Source: RGIG464 sp045643185
GTDB lineage: Bacteria; Myxococcota_A; Bradymonadia; UBA4248
Direction of reading: 5' to 3'
NCBI GenBank assembly: GCA_045643185.1
Contig: JAZUKH010000241.1
Coordinates: forward strand, 1-19,178
DNA length: 19,178 nt
Part shown: positions 1 through 6,855 of the stretch, one piece after another
How the letters are laid out: every line of letters starts with the position of its first letter
Numbering within the stretch: the stretch's first letter is position 1
The notes under the pieces: model-generated
What the model was told of the DNA's origin: nothing
The model's database searches: none
The model's input: only the letters and a program-made list of their open reading frames with translations
Translations under genes and position numbers: made by a program

Positions 1-108
1 TCTGACAGGTACATCAGACAGGTCTGTGAAGAGATTAACCGGAGACCTCGAAAAGTGCTTGGTTGGAAGACACCGGAAATGGTTTACTCAAATATGCATT
101 TGGATTGA
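1..108 (+). CDS. IS30-family transposase, C-terminal fragment (cut by window start)
   Basis: Reading frame 1 is open from the first base to a TGA at 106-108 and encodes 35 residues. It contains the stretch EEINRRPRKVLGWKTPEMV. This matches the end of the DDE catalytic domain of IS30-family transposases, where an 'N-x-RPRK-x-LG-(Y/W)-x-TP' block follows the catalytic glutamate. IS30 enzymes cut and join DNA at the element's terminal repeats. Only the last helix region is visible, so intactness cannot be judged. Repeat copy 1 begins 10 bases after the stop, so the right end of the IS and any inverted repeat must lie in about 109-117 or overlap that repeat. The family call rests on this one motif. 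Confidence 0.82.
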   Translation, partial: SDRYIRQVCEEINRRPRKVLGWKTPEMVYSNMHLD

Positions 109-117
109 CAATTTTCC

Positions 118-182
118 GTCTCCCCCTACGCGGCTATTTCGCGTTGCGAAATACGCCGCTACCCCTTCTCCTGGCAGGGCCC
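118..182 (+). repeat. 65-bp interspersed repeat, copy 1
   Basis: This 65-bp unit starts GTCTCCCCCTACGCGGC and ends GGCAGGGCCC. It recurs at 13104-13168 in the same orientation and at 16337-16401 inverted, with only one or two substitutions per pair, all near the CCCCTTC block. Its core folds as GCGGC-TATTTCGC-GTT-GCGAAATA-(C)-GCCGC, a hairpin with one bulged base. All three copies lie between genes. It carries no ORF, so it is probably a small non-autonomous palindromic element. Confidence 0.9.
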
Positions 183-207
183 GGTGACGTGACGGGGCAC
201 GTCACCG
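182..207. other. Perfect 10-bp hairpin downstream of tilS
   Basis: CGGTGACGTG (182-191) and CACGTCACCG (198-207) form a perfect 10-bp stem around a 6-base loop. It lies 9 bases past the tilS stop and touches the end of repeat copy 1. There is no T-run on either strand, so it is not a classical intrinsic terminator. It may stabilise the tilS mRNA 3' end or belong to the repeat element. Confidence 0.5.
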
Positions 208-216
208 ACGTGTTGT

Positions 217-1596
217 TTAGCGAATAAAAAGTGTGAGCATGGTCTGACCTGGTTGAGGCGGCTTCGCCTGGACGGAGCGTGGTCCGCGCAGGATCCAGAG
301 TGGCACTCCGTCGGCGCAGAGCACTGGCCAACAGGCTTGCCAGGGCTGAGGAATGCCGAGTTTTTTGAGCAGTTCGGTGACGGGTTCCGTGCGTCCGTCG
401 GTCGTGTCGAGCGTGGTCAGGCTCGCCGCTGGCACAAAGGCGAGCGTTTGCATGGCGTTGGTGAGCTCAAACGTGAACTGCTGAACGGTGTTTTGGGGCA
501 CATCGACGCAGTTTGCGCGCATGACCGTGACTTGGGCGAAGCCCCAAAGTTCGAGCGTGCCACACGCGGCGTTCACCTCGACGGGGGCTGGCAACGCCGT
601 TGGCACGGCGTTGAGCGCCTGAACGATGACGCCGCGTCGGTTCCATGAAAAATCGACGGTTTGGTCCGTCACGTGTTTTTGCGTTTGACGGGGTGCGTGG
701 ATCGCAGCGAGTGCGCGGTGAATGCATTTGGCATCTGGAACGTAACCGTGGACGCATTGACGCGCTGCGTGGCGCAGCAACTGGGCTTGTGCTTCATACG
801 TGAGGGCGTCGAACGCGACTTTTTCGCAAAACCAGGCGCCGAAATGACATTGCGGCGCCACGAACTGGTCGGCAAACGAGGTCAGGGCAGACGCGTCAGC
901 GGCGAGTCGCGTGAGCGAGGCGTGGATCGGCGCCGCATCGCTGCATTCAGACAGGTAGGGCGCCAAAACGTGGTGCCGCAGGCGATTGCGTTGATAGTGA
1001 TCCGACTGGTTGGTCGGGTCTTCGGCCCAGTTTAGACCGACCTGGTCGAGGAAGGCATAGATGTCGCTTTTGCCTGCAAACAGCAGTGGTCGAATGCGTG
1101 TGACCTGGTCGACGTTCGACTGGTAAGCGAGCGTCGCGCCCTCAAGGCCGCAGCCTCGGCTGAGCCGCCAAAACAGCGTTTCGAGATTTTCGTCGCCGTT
1201 GTGGGCGGTCGCCAGAACGGTGTGGTCGCGCTGATCAACGGGGATGGACGCGGTCAATGCGCGAAAACGTGCCTCGCGCGCCTGCGCCTCGACGTTGTTG
1301 TCGACTTTTAGATGCAATTCGGTCTGTACGAATGGTACGTCCAGCAAACGCGCCGTTTTGCGCGCGATTTCGGCATCGACTGCGTCAGAATCTCTCAACC
1401 CGTGGCGGACGTGGTGGGCCAGCACTTCGAGGGGGCGCGTCTGTCGAAGTGCCGCGAAACACGCCAGCAGTGCCGTCGAGTCGGCGCCGCCACTGAACGC
1501 CACGACGACGCGCGTGACGTCGTTCAACAACGCGTGGTCGTTGCAAAACTGGTTAAATTGCGCAAAAAAAGCGCTGTTCTGGATCTTGGCGAGCAT
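217..1596 (-). CDS. tilS: tRNA(Ile)-lysidine synthase
   Basis: This 459-aa protein is an N-type ATP pyrophosphatase. It attaches lysine to C34 of the CAU-anticodon tRNA-Ile2, switching both its codon reading (AUA) and its charging identity. The PP-loop SGGADS is at residues 35-40 and the family block HHVRHGLR at 61-68. The H-x-x-D-E-x-x-E-T motif lies at about 132-140, followed by RG-x-GLEG. The diagnostic AEDPTN...Y-x-RNRLR is at about 191-207. The remaining 250 residues fit the substrate-binding and C-terminal TilS domains, and the length is close to E. coli TilS (about 430). The ATG at 1596 has no clear Shine-Dalgarno. The only in-frame sequence upstream runs back to the stop codon of the esterase gene, which ends 42 bases earlier, so co-transcription and coupled translation are likely. 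No key residue appears to be missing. It is essential in most bacteria. Confidence 0.95.
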   Translation of the reverse strand: MLAKIQNSAFFAQFNQFCNDHALLNDVTRVVVAFSGGADSTALLACFAALRQTRPLEVLAHHVRHGLRDSDAVDAEIARKTARLLDVPFVQTELHLKVDNNVEAQAREARFRALTASIPVDQRDHTVLATAHNGDENLETLFWRLSRGCGLEGATLAYQSNVDQVTRIRPLLFAGKSDIYAFLDQVGLNWAEDPTNQSDHYQRNRLRHHVLAPYLSECSDAAPIHASLTRLAADASALTSFADQFVAPQCHFGAWFCEKVAFDALTYEAQAQLLRHAARQCVHGYVPDAKCIHRALAAIHAPRQTQKHVTDQTVDFSWNRRGVIVQALNAVPTALPAPVEVNAACGTLELWGFAQVTVMRANCVDVPQNTVQQFTFELTNAMQTLAFVPAASLTTLDTTDGRTEPVTELLKKLGIPQPWQACWPVLCADGVPLWILRGPRSVQAKPPQPGQTMLTLFIR

Positions 1597-1638
1597 CGTG
1601 ACGGGGCGTTTGGATAGGTTTGCGCGTCTGGCTTGTCG

Positions 1639-3204
1639 TTAGGGGATACGCATGAAGAGTTTGAGGGGATTATTTTCGTTTTCGGCGTTGCCGATGCGGT
1701 AGGACCAGGCGCCTTCGTTGTGGCCGGCGCCTTCGTCGAAGTAGTGGAACAGATCGACGTTCCATGTGTAGCCGGCCTTGTTGGCCATGGCGTCGACGAA
1801 CGAGCGCGTGTAGCAGAAGTTGTCGTGGGTGTCGGTGTTGACTTCGTCGATGCAGGCGTCTCGTTGGCCGAGCGGGTTGCCGCAGCCGCCGTCTGGCTCG
1901 TGGCCGCCGTTATCGAGATAGAGCAAAAAGTTGCGGTGTCCGGCTGCGACGTAAAGGTCTTCGATCGTCTGGCCGTGATCGTTGTCGAAGCGTCCCCAGG
2001 CCGTCGTGGGCGAAAAAGCCAATACCGCTTTGTAAGCCGTAGGGTAGAGATGCGCCGTGTAGAGGCTGATCAGGCCGCCGAGTGAGGAACCCATGAGCGC
2101 AGCCTTGCTGGTCGTGGCGATCTGGCTCTCGATGAACGGGCGAACACTTTCCTGCACGAACTGGGCGTATTTGTCGCCAGAGGGTTGAACGACGCCGTAA
2201 TCGGTGCAGGCGAGGTCTTGCGTGGAAAAGCTGTATTCAGACATGCGGTCTGAAGTGTTGTCGATGCCCACGACGACAAATTTGGCATGAAGGGTATGCA
2301 TGGCCTTTTCGACCTGCCAGCTGCCGGGTCGATCGCCAAACAGATTTTGCCCGTCATGCGCATAGATCACGTCAAAGGGGCCAGCTCCGTCGGGAATGTA
2401 GGCACGCACGGTGCGATTTTGCAGCCCTTGTGGGCTTTTGAAATCGTTCCATCGCATGATGTGTTCGCTGGCCGGTTTGGTGATGAGCGAGATCTCGCCG
2501 TCTTCGGTATAGGTGTATCGAAGCGCCCAGGGATCGGCGTGATAACTGTTGTCTTGCGCATTGACGAATTTGTAGAAGCCGTTTTGAGCTGCGTCGGTCG
2601 GCATGGGCACTTCGGCGTACCAGATGTCGTCGAGTTTCGTCATGTGGACTTTGTCGGCGTCGTTTTCGCCCCAGTGATTGAAGTCACCCGCGACATACCA
2701 GTCGCCGCCGTCAAACCAGTGCATAAAAATGAGTGTGTTGTCGTCGGTCTGAACTGGAAAACCGGTCGAGTAGGCAACGGCGTTGAAAGTCTCGTGGCTT
2801 GAAACTTTGCCTGCGATGCGCGCACGCGCCCAGTCTTCTGCAGTCACGAGGTCGGTGGTGGAAGGCTTGTCTGAGTCGGAAGCTGAGTCGATGCAGCCAA
2901 ACGAAGTGTCGTGGGTATGACCGCAGATCTTGTGTTCCAGCGCACAATCGTAGGTCTTGAGCGAGTTGTTTTCGCAGTATTTCACGATGGAACCGCTGCA
3001 AACGCCCGTGTCGGGCACGCCATGACAGGCTTGGGCCGCAGGATCCTGACCGGTCTGACCGGGATCGGTCGTTTGGTGAGGATCGGGGTCCACAACGGGG
3101 ACTGGATCATTGGTTTTGTCGTCGTCCTCGGAACAGCCGAAGGGTGTGATGAGAGCAAATGCCAACAGCGTGGTGGTGATGAGGCTCGTGCGGTGATCGA
3201 ACAT
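1639..3204 (-). CDS. Secreted/lipoprotein esterase: Cys module + CBM48-like domain + esterase-D-type hydrolase
   Basis: This 521-aa extracytoplasmic alpha/beta hydrolase has a signal peptide (FDHRTSLITTTLLAFALI) and a Cys at position 24 in PFGC, an imperfect lipobox. A Pro/Asp/Gln-rich linker spans about 30-58. A Cys module follows at about 60-105 (C-x-G-x-IVKYC...YDC...KICG). An E-set/CBM48-like domain lies at about 155-245 with WYVAGDFNHWGEND, as in glycogen-binding domains. A putative-esterase (PF00756-like) domain fills about 262-521: YAHDGQNLFG, nucleophile elbow GSSLGG with Ser374, and the likely catalytic His in EGAGHNEGAW (about 495). This resembles feruloyl esterase and enterochelin-esterase relatives; the substrate is unknown, and a sugar-linked ester is only an inference from the CBM. 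The frame stays open to an ATG at 3270, but the ATG at 3204 is chosen because AGGA lies six bases ahead and the signal peptide starts there. Likely first gene of an operon with tilS. Confidence 0.85.
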   Translation of the reverse strand: MFDHRTSLITTTLLAFALITPFGCSEDDDKTNDPVPVVDPDPHQTTDPGQTGQDPAAQACHGVPDTGVCSGSIVKYCENNSLKTYDCALEHKICGHTHDTSFGCIDSASDSDKPSTTDLVTAEDWARARIAGKVSSHETFNAVAYSTGFPVQTDDNTLIFMHWFDGGDWYVAGDFNHWGENDADKVHMTKLDDIWYAEVPMPTDAAQNGFYKFVNAQDNSYHADPWALRYTYTEDGEISLITKPASEHIMRWNDFKSPQGLQNRTVRAYIPDGAGPFDVIYAHDGQNLFGDRPGSWQVEKAMHTLHAKFVVVGIDNTSDRMSEYSFSTQDLACTDYGVVQPSGDKYAQFVQESVRPFIESQIATTSKAALMGSSLGGLISLYTAHLYPTAYKAVLAFSPTTAWGRFDNDHGQTIEDLYVAAGHRNFLLYLDNGGHEPDGGCGNPLGQRDACIDEVNTDTHDNFCYTRSFVDAMANKAGYTWNVDLFHYFDEGAGHNEGAWSYRIGNAENENNPLKLFMRIP

Positions 3205-3279
3205 GGCATATCCTACAAATGGTGGGACCAAGAAGTCGCTGGTCTGAACACGTATCGTGGTGCGAAACAAAACGTTGTT

Positions 3280-3288
3280 ATGATAGCA
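3280..3288 (-). promoter_or_regulatory. Candidate extended -10 promoter for the esterase-tilS operon
   Basis: On the minus strand the sequence reads TGC-TATCAT, an extended -10 (TGn) with 5/6 match to TATAAT. No good -35 box is found 17 bases upstream, as is common for extended -10 promoters. The start of transcription would fall near 3272, at the edge of the longer ORF start and about 68 bases before the chosen ATG at 3204. This agrees with the shorter start. Confidence 0.33.
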
Positions 3289-3312
3289 CGAAGCTTGTTT
3301 GGCTTAAAGGGG

Positions 3313-3429
3313 CGCGCGTATTCGCTGCGCGAATAGCGCGGCCGTCATTTGAATAAATCACCGTAGCGGCGCAGCGTGCTGCGTCGCTAGGTGATTTGCG
3401 TGCCGCGTATTCGCGGAGCGAATAGCGGC
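3313..3429. repeat. Array of three bulged-G hairpins in the divergent intergenic region
   Basis: Three palindromes lie within 117 bases of the 403-bp gap between divergent genes (3205-3607). Hairpin A (3313-3340) is CGCGC-G-TATTCGC-TGC-GCGAATA-GCGCG. Hairpin B (3355-3397) has outer arms AAATCACC/GGTGATTT, an unpaired G, then TAGCGGCGCAGC paired with its complement with one mismatch. Hairpin C (3402-3429) is GCCGC-G-TATTCGC-GGA-GCGAATA-GCGGC. All share one plan: outer stem, unpaired G, TA, inner arm, short loop, inner arm, TA, outer stem. The core of the 65-bp repeat has the same plan. No ORF lies here. Confidence 0.8.
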
Positions 3430-3503
3430 CGCGCCATAAAATATTGCGATATATATATTTATGGTTGGAAGTGCGTTTGGGTGTAAAGGTTGGGTGCGTG
3501 TTC

Positions 3504-3533
3504 TTGACATCGCTTTGAAATAGAGAGTAAATA
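3504..3533 (+). promoter_or_regulatory. Candidate sigma70-type promoter for the lipoprotein gene
   Basis: A perfect TTGACA -35 box (3504-3509) is followed 18 bases later by TAAATA (3528-3533), a weak -10 element in an A/T-rich stretch. It is correctly placed about 75 bases before the ATG at 3608. The -35 is convincing and the -10 is poor. Confidence 0.4.
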
Positions 3534-3607
3534 AGACATATTTTTTAGGGATTATGCTTGGAGCAAATCTCGTTCTTTGTAACTCTCAACAAAGTGGGTT
3601 GTTAGAT

Positions 3608-4804
3608 ATGCGCATCAGTGCAAAATTTGTTGTTGCCTGTCTCGTAGCTGGTCTTTCCTTTGGTGCCGTGGGTTGTAAGGGTGAGCCGCCTGAACCGCCT
3701 AAAGCTTTCCACGTTGCGAAAGTCGCGGAAAATCAGGCTGAAGTTTCGATCGACGCGTTTGAGATCGCGACGCCCGACTTTGTGGATGGTCACAAACAGG
3801 CGATGCGTCCGATGGAAGGTCAGGGTGAAGTCGCGGTGGTTCGTGTGAAGATCAAGAACCCGACGGACAAGCCGATCACGTATAAGCCGTTCCATTTTGA
3901 AGCGCCGTCGCGCGGCGTTCAGCTTTGCACGGATCCGAACCCGGATACGGGTGACCGTGCGGATTTCAAGAGCGTGACGTTTGACAGTGCGAAAGGCATT
4001 CACACGACGAATCAGATCACGTCGAACGTGGATATTCCTGCTGGCGGCGAAATTCGCGACGATTATCTTTTCGAGATTCCGAACAGCAGCGAAAGCCAGT
4101 TGGTCGTTTTGATTCCTGGCGCGATCGTGGGTGATGCGTTGACGACGTATCGTTTCTACGTTCCGAACCCGCCGTCGAAAGCCGAGGTCGCACGTCCGGC
4201 GACGCTCAATCAGGCCGTGACGCTGGATGGTCTTGATGTCAAGATCACGAGCGTGGCAAAAGAATATGCTGAACTGGCGCCGCGTAAAGCCCCTGAACAG
4301 GCACTCAAATATGCGTATGCCTACACGAAAGAGCCGGTTCTGGTCGTTCGTGCTGAGATCACGAACAATAGTTCGCAGCCTTACAGCTACGAACCGAGCC
4401 ACACGGCTGAAGCCGCAGGCATCATTCTTGAAATGCCCGGTGGCAATGCCCTTAAACGTATTAAACTCGCCTCGACCGCGATCGGTGCCGGCCAGGTGAC
4501 GGGTAAGATCACGATCGAGCCTGGTAAGACGATCAAAGACGTTTTCTTCTTCGAAGTGCCGTCGTCGTCGTCCGATCTGAGCTTCAACATCTCCGGTCAT
4601 ATTTTTGGCGTTCGCGGTATGTATCGCTTCAACCTCAAATACAACGCACCGAAAGATGAGCTTCCGGAACCAGATCTTAAGCCGTATCTCCACGCCAATG
4701 ATGCTGCTCCTGAAGATGTTGCTGAGGGCGAAGATGCCGAAGGCGATGCCGCCGCTGAAGGTGATGCCGCAGCCGCCGAAGGCAATGACGCAGCTGCTGA
4801 ATAA
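3608..4804 (+). CDS. Predicted lipoprotein with two tandem DUF4352-like domains
   Basis: This 398-aa protein has a signal peptide (RISAKFVVACLVAGLSFGAVGC) ending in the lipobox-like GAVGC at Cys22, then KGEPPEPPK. Two Ig-like halves follow. Both alternate 'V-V-R-x-(K/E)-I-x-N-x-(T/S)...P-x-(T/S)-Y-x-P' near the start with 'IPAGGEIRDDYLFEIPNSS' or 'IEPGKTIKDVFFFEVPSSS' later, and each ends in a '(T/M)YRF' strand. This is the layout of DUF4352-type lipoprotein domains and points to an internal duplication. The last 30 residues are an Ala/Glu/Asp/Gly tail. The frame opens at 3554, but the ATG at 3608 begins a proper signal peptide. No enzymatic motif is seen; a structural or ligand-binding envelope role is inferred. 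The TonB-dependent receptor starts five bases downstream. Confidence 0.8.
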   Translation: MRISAKFVVACLVAGLSFGAVGCKGEPPEPPKAFHVAKVAENQAEVSIDAFEIATPDFVDGHKQAMRPMEGQGEVAVVRVKIKNPTDKPITYKPFHFEAPSRGVQLCTDPNPDTGDRADFKSVTFDSAKGIHTTNQITSNVDIPAGGEIRDDYLFEIPNSSESQLVVLIPGAIVGDALTTYRFYVPNPPSKAEVARPATLNQAVTLDGLDVKITSVAKEYAELAPRKAPEQALKYAYAYTKEPVLVVRAEITNNSSQPYSYEPSHTAEAAGIILEMPGGNALKRIKLASTAIGAGQVTGKITIEPGKTIKDVFFFEVPSSSSDLSFNISGHIFGVRGMYRFNLKYNAPKDELPEPDLKPYLHANDAAPEDVAEGEDAEGDAAAEGDAAAAEGNDAAAE

Positions 4805-4809
4805 ATCAT

Positions 4810-6714
4810 TTGATTAGGCGCCTCATTCAAGGCGCCGCCATGTGCGGCGCCTTTTTTTGTTTTTCTGCTCAGGCCTTTGCCGATGCGTCCGAAGTCGTTC
4901 AGCTTGATCCAATCGTGACAGAGGACACGCGCGTTGAAGGTGGTGAGACGACGGCGGAACTTGTGCGTGCTCACGCTGTGGATACGCATCAAAGTGGCGC
5001 TGCGACGTCGTTGGGGGACGTGTTTCGCGGGGATGCCGCGCTGCGCGTTAGCGAAAACGGTGGCCGTTTGCAGCCACAAAACGTGAGTATGCGTGGCAGT
5101 GCGTCGCAGGACGTGCTCGTGACCTATCATGGCATCACCCTGAACGCGCTGTCGCACGCGTCGGCCGATCTGTCATTGATCCCGGCGCGTCTGCTGTCAC
5201 GTGTGAACGTCAAGCCCAATGCTGGAAGCGAGCATGATGGCTCCGGCGCGCTTGGTGGCTCGATCGAGCTTCAGTCGGGCTTCGCCGACCACGCGTTTGA
5301 AAGCCTGTTCAGCGTCGGGTCGCTTGGCGACTACGCGATCTTGGGGCGCAAGAACGTGATGAGTGAGCGCGTTTCGGCCGATTTTGCCGTGTTTGCTGAC
5401 AAATCGTTGGGGCGCTTTGACTATGTTGATGCGCAAGGCTCCGAGCAAACGCGCGAACATAACGCCGCATGGCGCCTGGGGGGACAGGCTGATGCGCTCG
5501 TCGACGCAGGGTGGGCGACGGTTGAGGCGTTTGTGTTTTACGCCATGCTGTCGCGCGAAGTCGCCGGTATGTCTGAGTTTCCCGATGCGTTTCGCGAGGC
5601 AAACGAGGCCAGTCAGACGGCCTTGGCTGCGGTTGAAGCGACGTCGCAGGCGCTTGAAGTCGGGCAAAGCGACGCCACGCTTCACTTCGTCGTGAATCAT
5701 CGCTATGCCCAGGATGATTACAAAAATCCAAGCTCTTTTTTGGGTAATCGCGACTACCACACGCGTTACGACGAAAACCGCACACACGCCGCGACGGATG
5801 CGCAATTCCTTTATGGCGCTTGGGAGACCGATCTGTCGCTCGCTTACGAGTATCAACATGTTAAAACAAGGCGTCAGATCGTTCCCGACGATGTTCAAAC
5901 GCACAACGCTCGTCACATTGCCAGCCTCGTTGTGGAACAAAAAGCTGCGTTTTGGGACGAACGCCTTCATGCCTTCGCTGGTTTGCGCACGGACTATGTT
6001 TCAGGTGACGGTTTGGCCTTTTCACCGCGTCTTGCCGTGGATATCAGCCCGCTTTCATGGCTTGCGATCAATGCATCGGGGGCTTATGCGACGCGTTATC
6101 CGGCGTTCGACGAGTTGTACCTTCAGACTGAGGGCGTACAGGGCGATCCTGACCTCAAAAAGCAGACCTCCGTTCTTACCGATTTGACCCTCGTTTTGAC
6201 GCTTGAGCCATGGTTTTCGCTTCAGGTCGAAGGGTTTTATAATCTTCACCGCGACTTGATCCGCTTTGTGCCCATCACCTCGTATGCGTATAAGGCCAAA
6301 AACCTGTCGCCGTCGACGTCACGCGGCGTCGACCTTCGCGCCAAGTTTCATTACGAAGACTATTTGAGCGTCGAAGCTGGTTATGCGTTCAACGACGCGT
6401 TCATCGATCAGGGGAGGCTGCCGATCGTCGGCATTCCGCGTCACCAAGTCGTGGCGCGCATCTCAGGTCGTTATGACTTGTTCAGCGCCTGGCTGCAGGC
6501 GACTTACAGCGCAAAGATCGCGACCAAATTGTCGGGACAGTACTTGCGCACGAATCCGTTTAAGCTCGATGCACATGTCGCATTCGACCTGTTTGGGCAC
6601 TATTTGATCTCGTTGGATGTCAAAAACTTGTTGAACGACCGCACGACTGAGGATCTTCGGCAATATCCGTTGCCAGGCATCAGTGCGATGTTGAATTTTG
6701 AAATTCAATACTAG
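4810..6714 (+). CDS. TonB-dependent outer-membrane receptor (BtuB/CirA-like size)
   Basis: This 634-aa protein has an N-terminal signal peptide IRRLIQGAAMCGAFFCFSAQ, cleaved after AFA. A plug domain lies at about 35-155 (LDPIVTED..., then VSENGGRLQPQNVSMRGSASQDVLVTYHGI in pieces, then GALGGSIEL). A 22-strand-type barrel follows to the C-terminus, with LDVKNLLND near the end and a terminal aromatic residue (IQY). Such receptors import cobalamin, siderophores or sugars using TonB energy; the ligand cannot be told here. The start is unusual. TTG at 4810 gives a signal peptide with two Arg and lies five bases after the previous stop, favouring translational coupling. The next ATG (4840) sits in a terminator loop and would leave no basic N-region. 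No ABC transporter or TonB/ExbBD genes are nearby. Confidence 0.88.
   Translation: MIRRLIQGAAMCGAFFCFSAQAFADASEVVQLDPIVTEDTRVEGGETTAELVRAHAVDTHQSGAATSLGDVFRGDAALRVSENGGRLQPQNVSMRGSASQDVLVTYHGITLNALSHASADLSLIPARLLSRVNVKPNAGSEHDGSGALGGSIELQSGFADHAFESLFSVGSLGDYAILGRKNVMSERVSADFAVFADKSLGRFDYVDAQGSEQTREHNAAWRLGGQADALVDAGWATVEAFVFYAMLSREVAGMSEFPDAFREANEASQTALAAVEATSQALEVGQSDATLHFVVNHRYAQDDYKNPSSFLGNRDYHTRYDENRTHAATDAQFLYGAWETDLSLAYEYQHVKTRRQIVPDDVQTHNARHIASLVVEQKAAFWDERLHAFAGLRTDYVSGDGLAFSPRLAVDISPLSWLAINASGAYATRYPAFDELYLQTEGVQGDPDLKKQTSVLTDLTLVLTLEPWFSLQVEGFYNLHRDLIRFVPITSYAYKAKNLSPSTSRGVDLRAKFHYEDYLSVEAGYAFNDAFIDQGRLPIVGIPRHQVVARISGRYDLFSAWLQATYSAKIATKLSGQYLRTNPFKLDAHVAFDLFGHYLISLDVKNLLNDRTTEDLRQYPLPGISAMLNFEIQY
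4817..4864 (+). terminator. Intrinsic terminator with a competing hairpin, embedded in the receptor's signal-peptide codons
   Basis: AAGGCGCCGC-CATGT-GCGGCGCCTT (4829-4853) is a perfect 10-bp stem followed by TTTTTTTGTTTTT, a strong intrinsic terminator for the lipoprotein gene. GGCGCC also occurs at 4817-4822 and can pair with 4831-4836, the left arm of the terminator, to form a mutually exclusive upstream hairpin. The whole structure lies inside the open frame of the TonB-dependent receptor. Confidence 0.85.
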
Positions 6715-6855
6715 TTTGTGACTGGGTTGCGCGGTTATATCCAGAGTGCGCGAATATTCATAAATGTGTTAAACTGCTGCGGCTATAAATTTGGCTTTGG
6801 CCGACAGGATCTGTTTTTATAAAGTGACCGAAATCATTAGGTATCGCGAGTAAAT
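6715..6855 (+). other. Gap between the receptor and propeller genes
   Basis: These 141 bases are A/T-richer than their neighbours. TATAAA occurs at 6818-6823 with TTGGCC 15 bases upstream, a possible but poor promoter for the following operon. There is no hairpin plus T-run after the receptor stop, so read-through from the receptor gene is possible. Confidence 0.3.

Noticed and set aside
182..207. Intrinsic terminator for tilS
   Set aside because: The stem is perfect but neither strand has a following T-run; listed only as a hairpin.
3205..3270. Upstream start for the esterase
   Set aside because: It would put 22 non-signal residues before a clean signal peptide, and the ribosome site matches the ATG at 3204.
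3602..4693. Long antisense ORF (363 codons) opposite the lipoprotein gene
   Set aside because: It is Arg/Phe/Ile-rich with no domain, exactly overlaps a gene with a signal peptide and clear domains, and is explained by codon bias of the sense strand.
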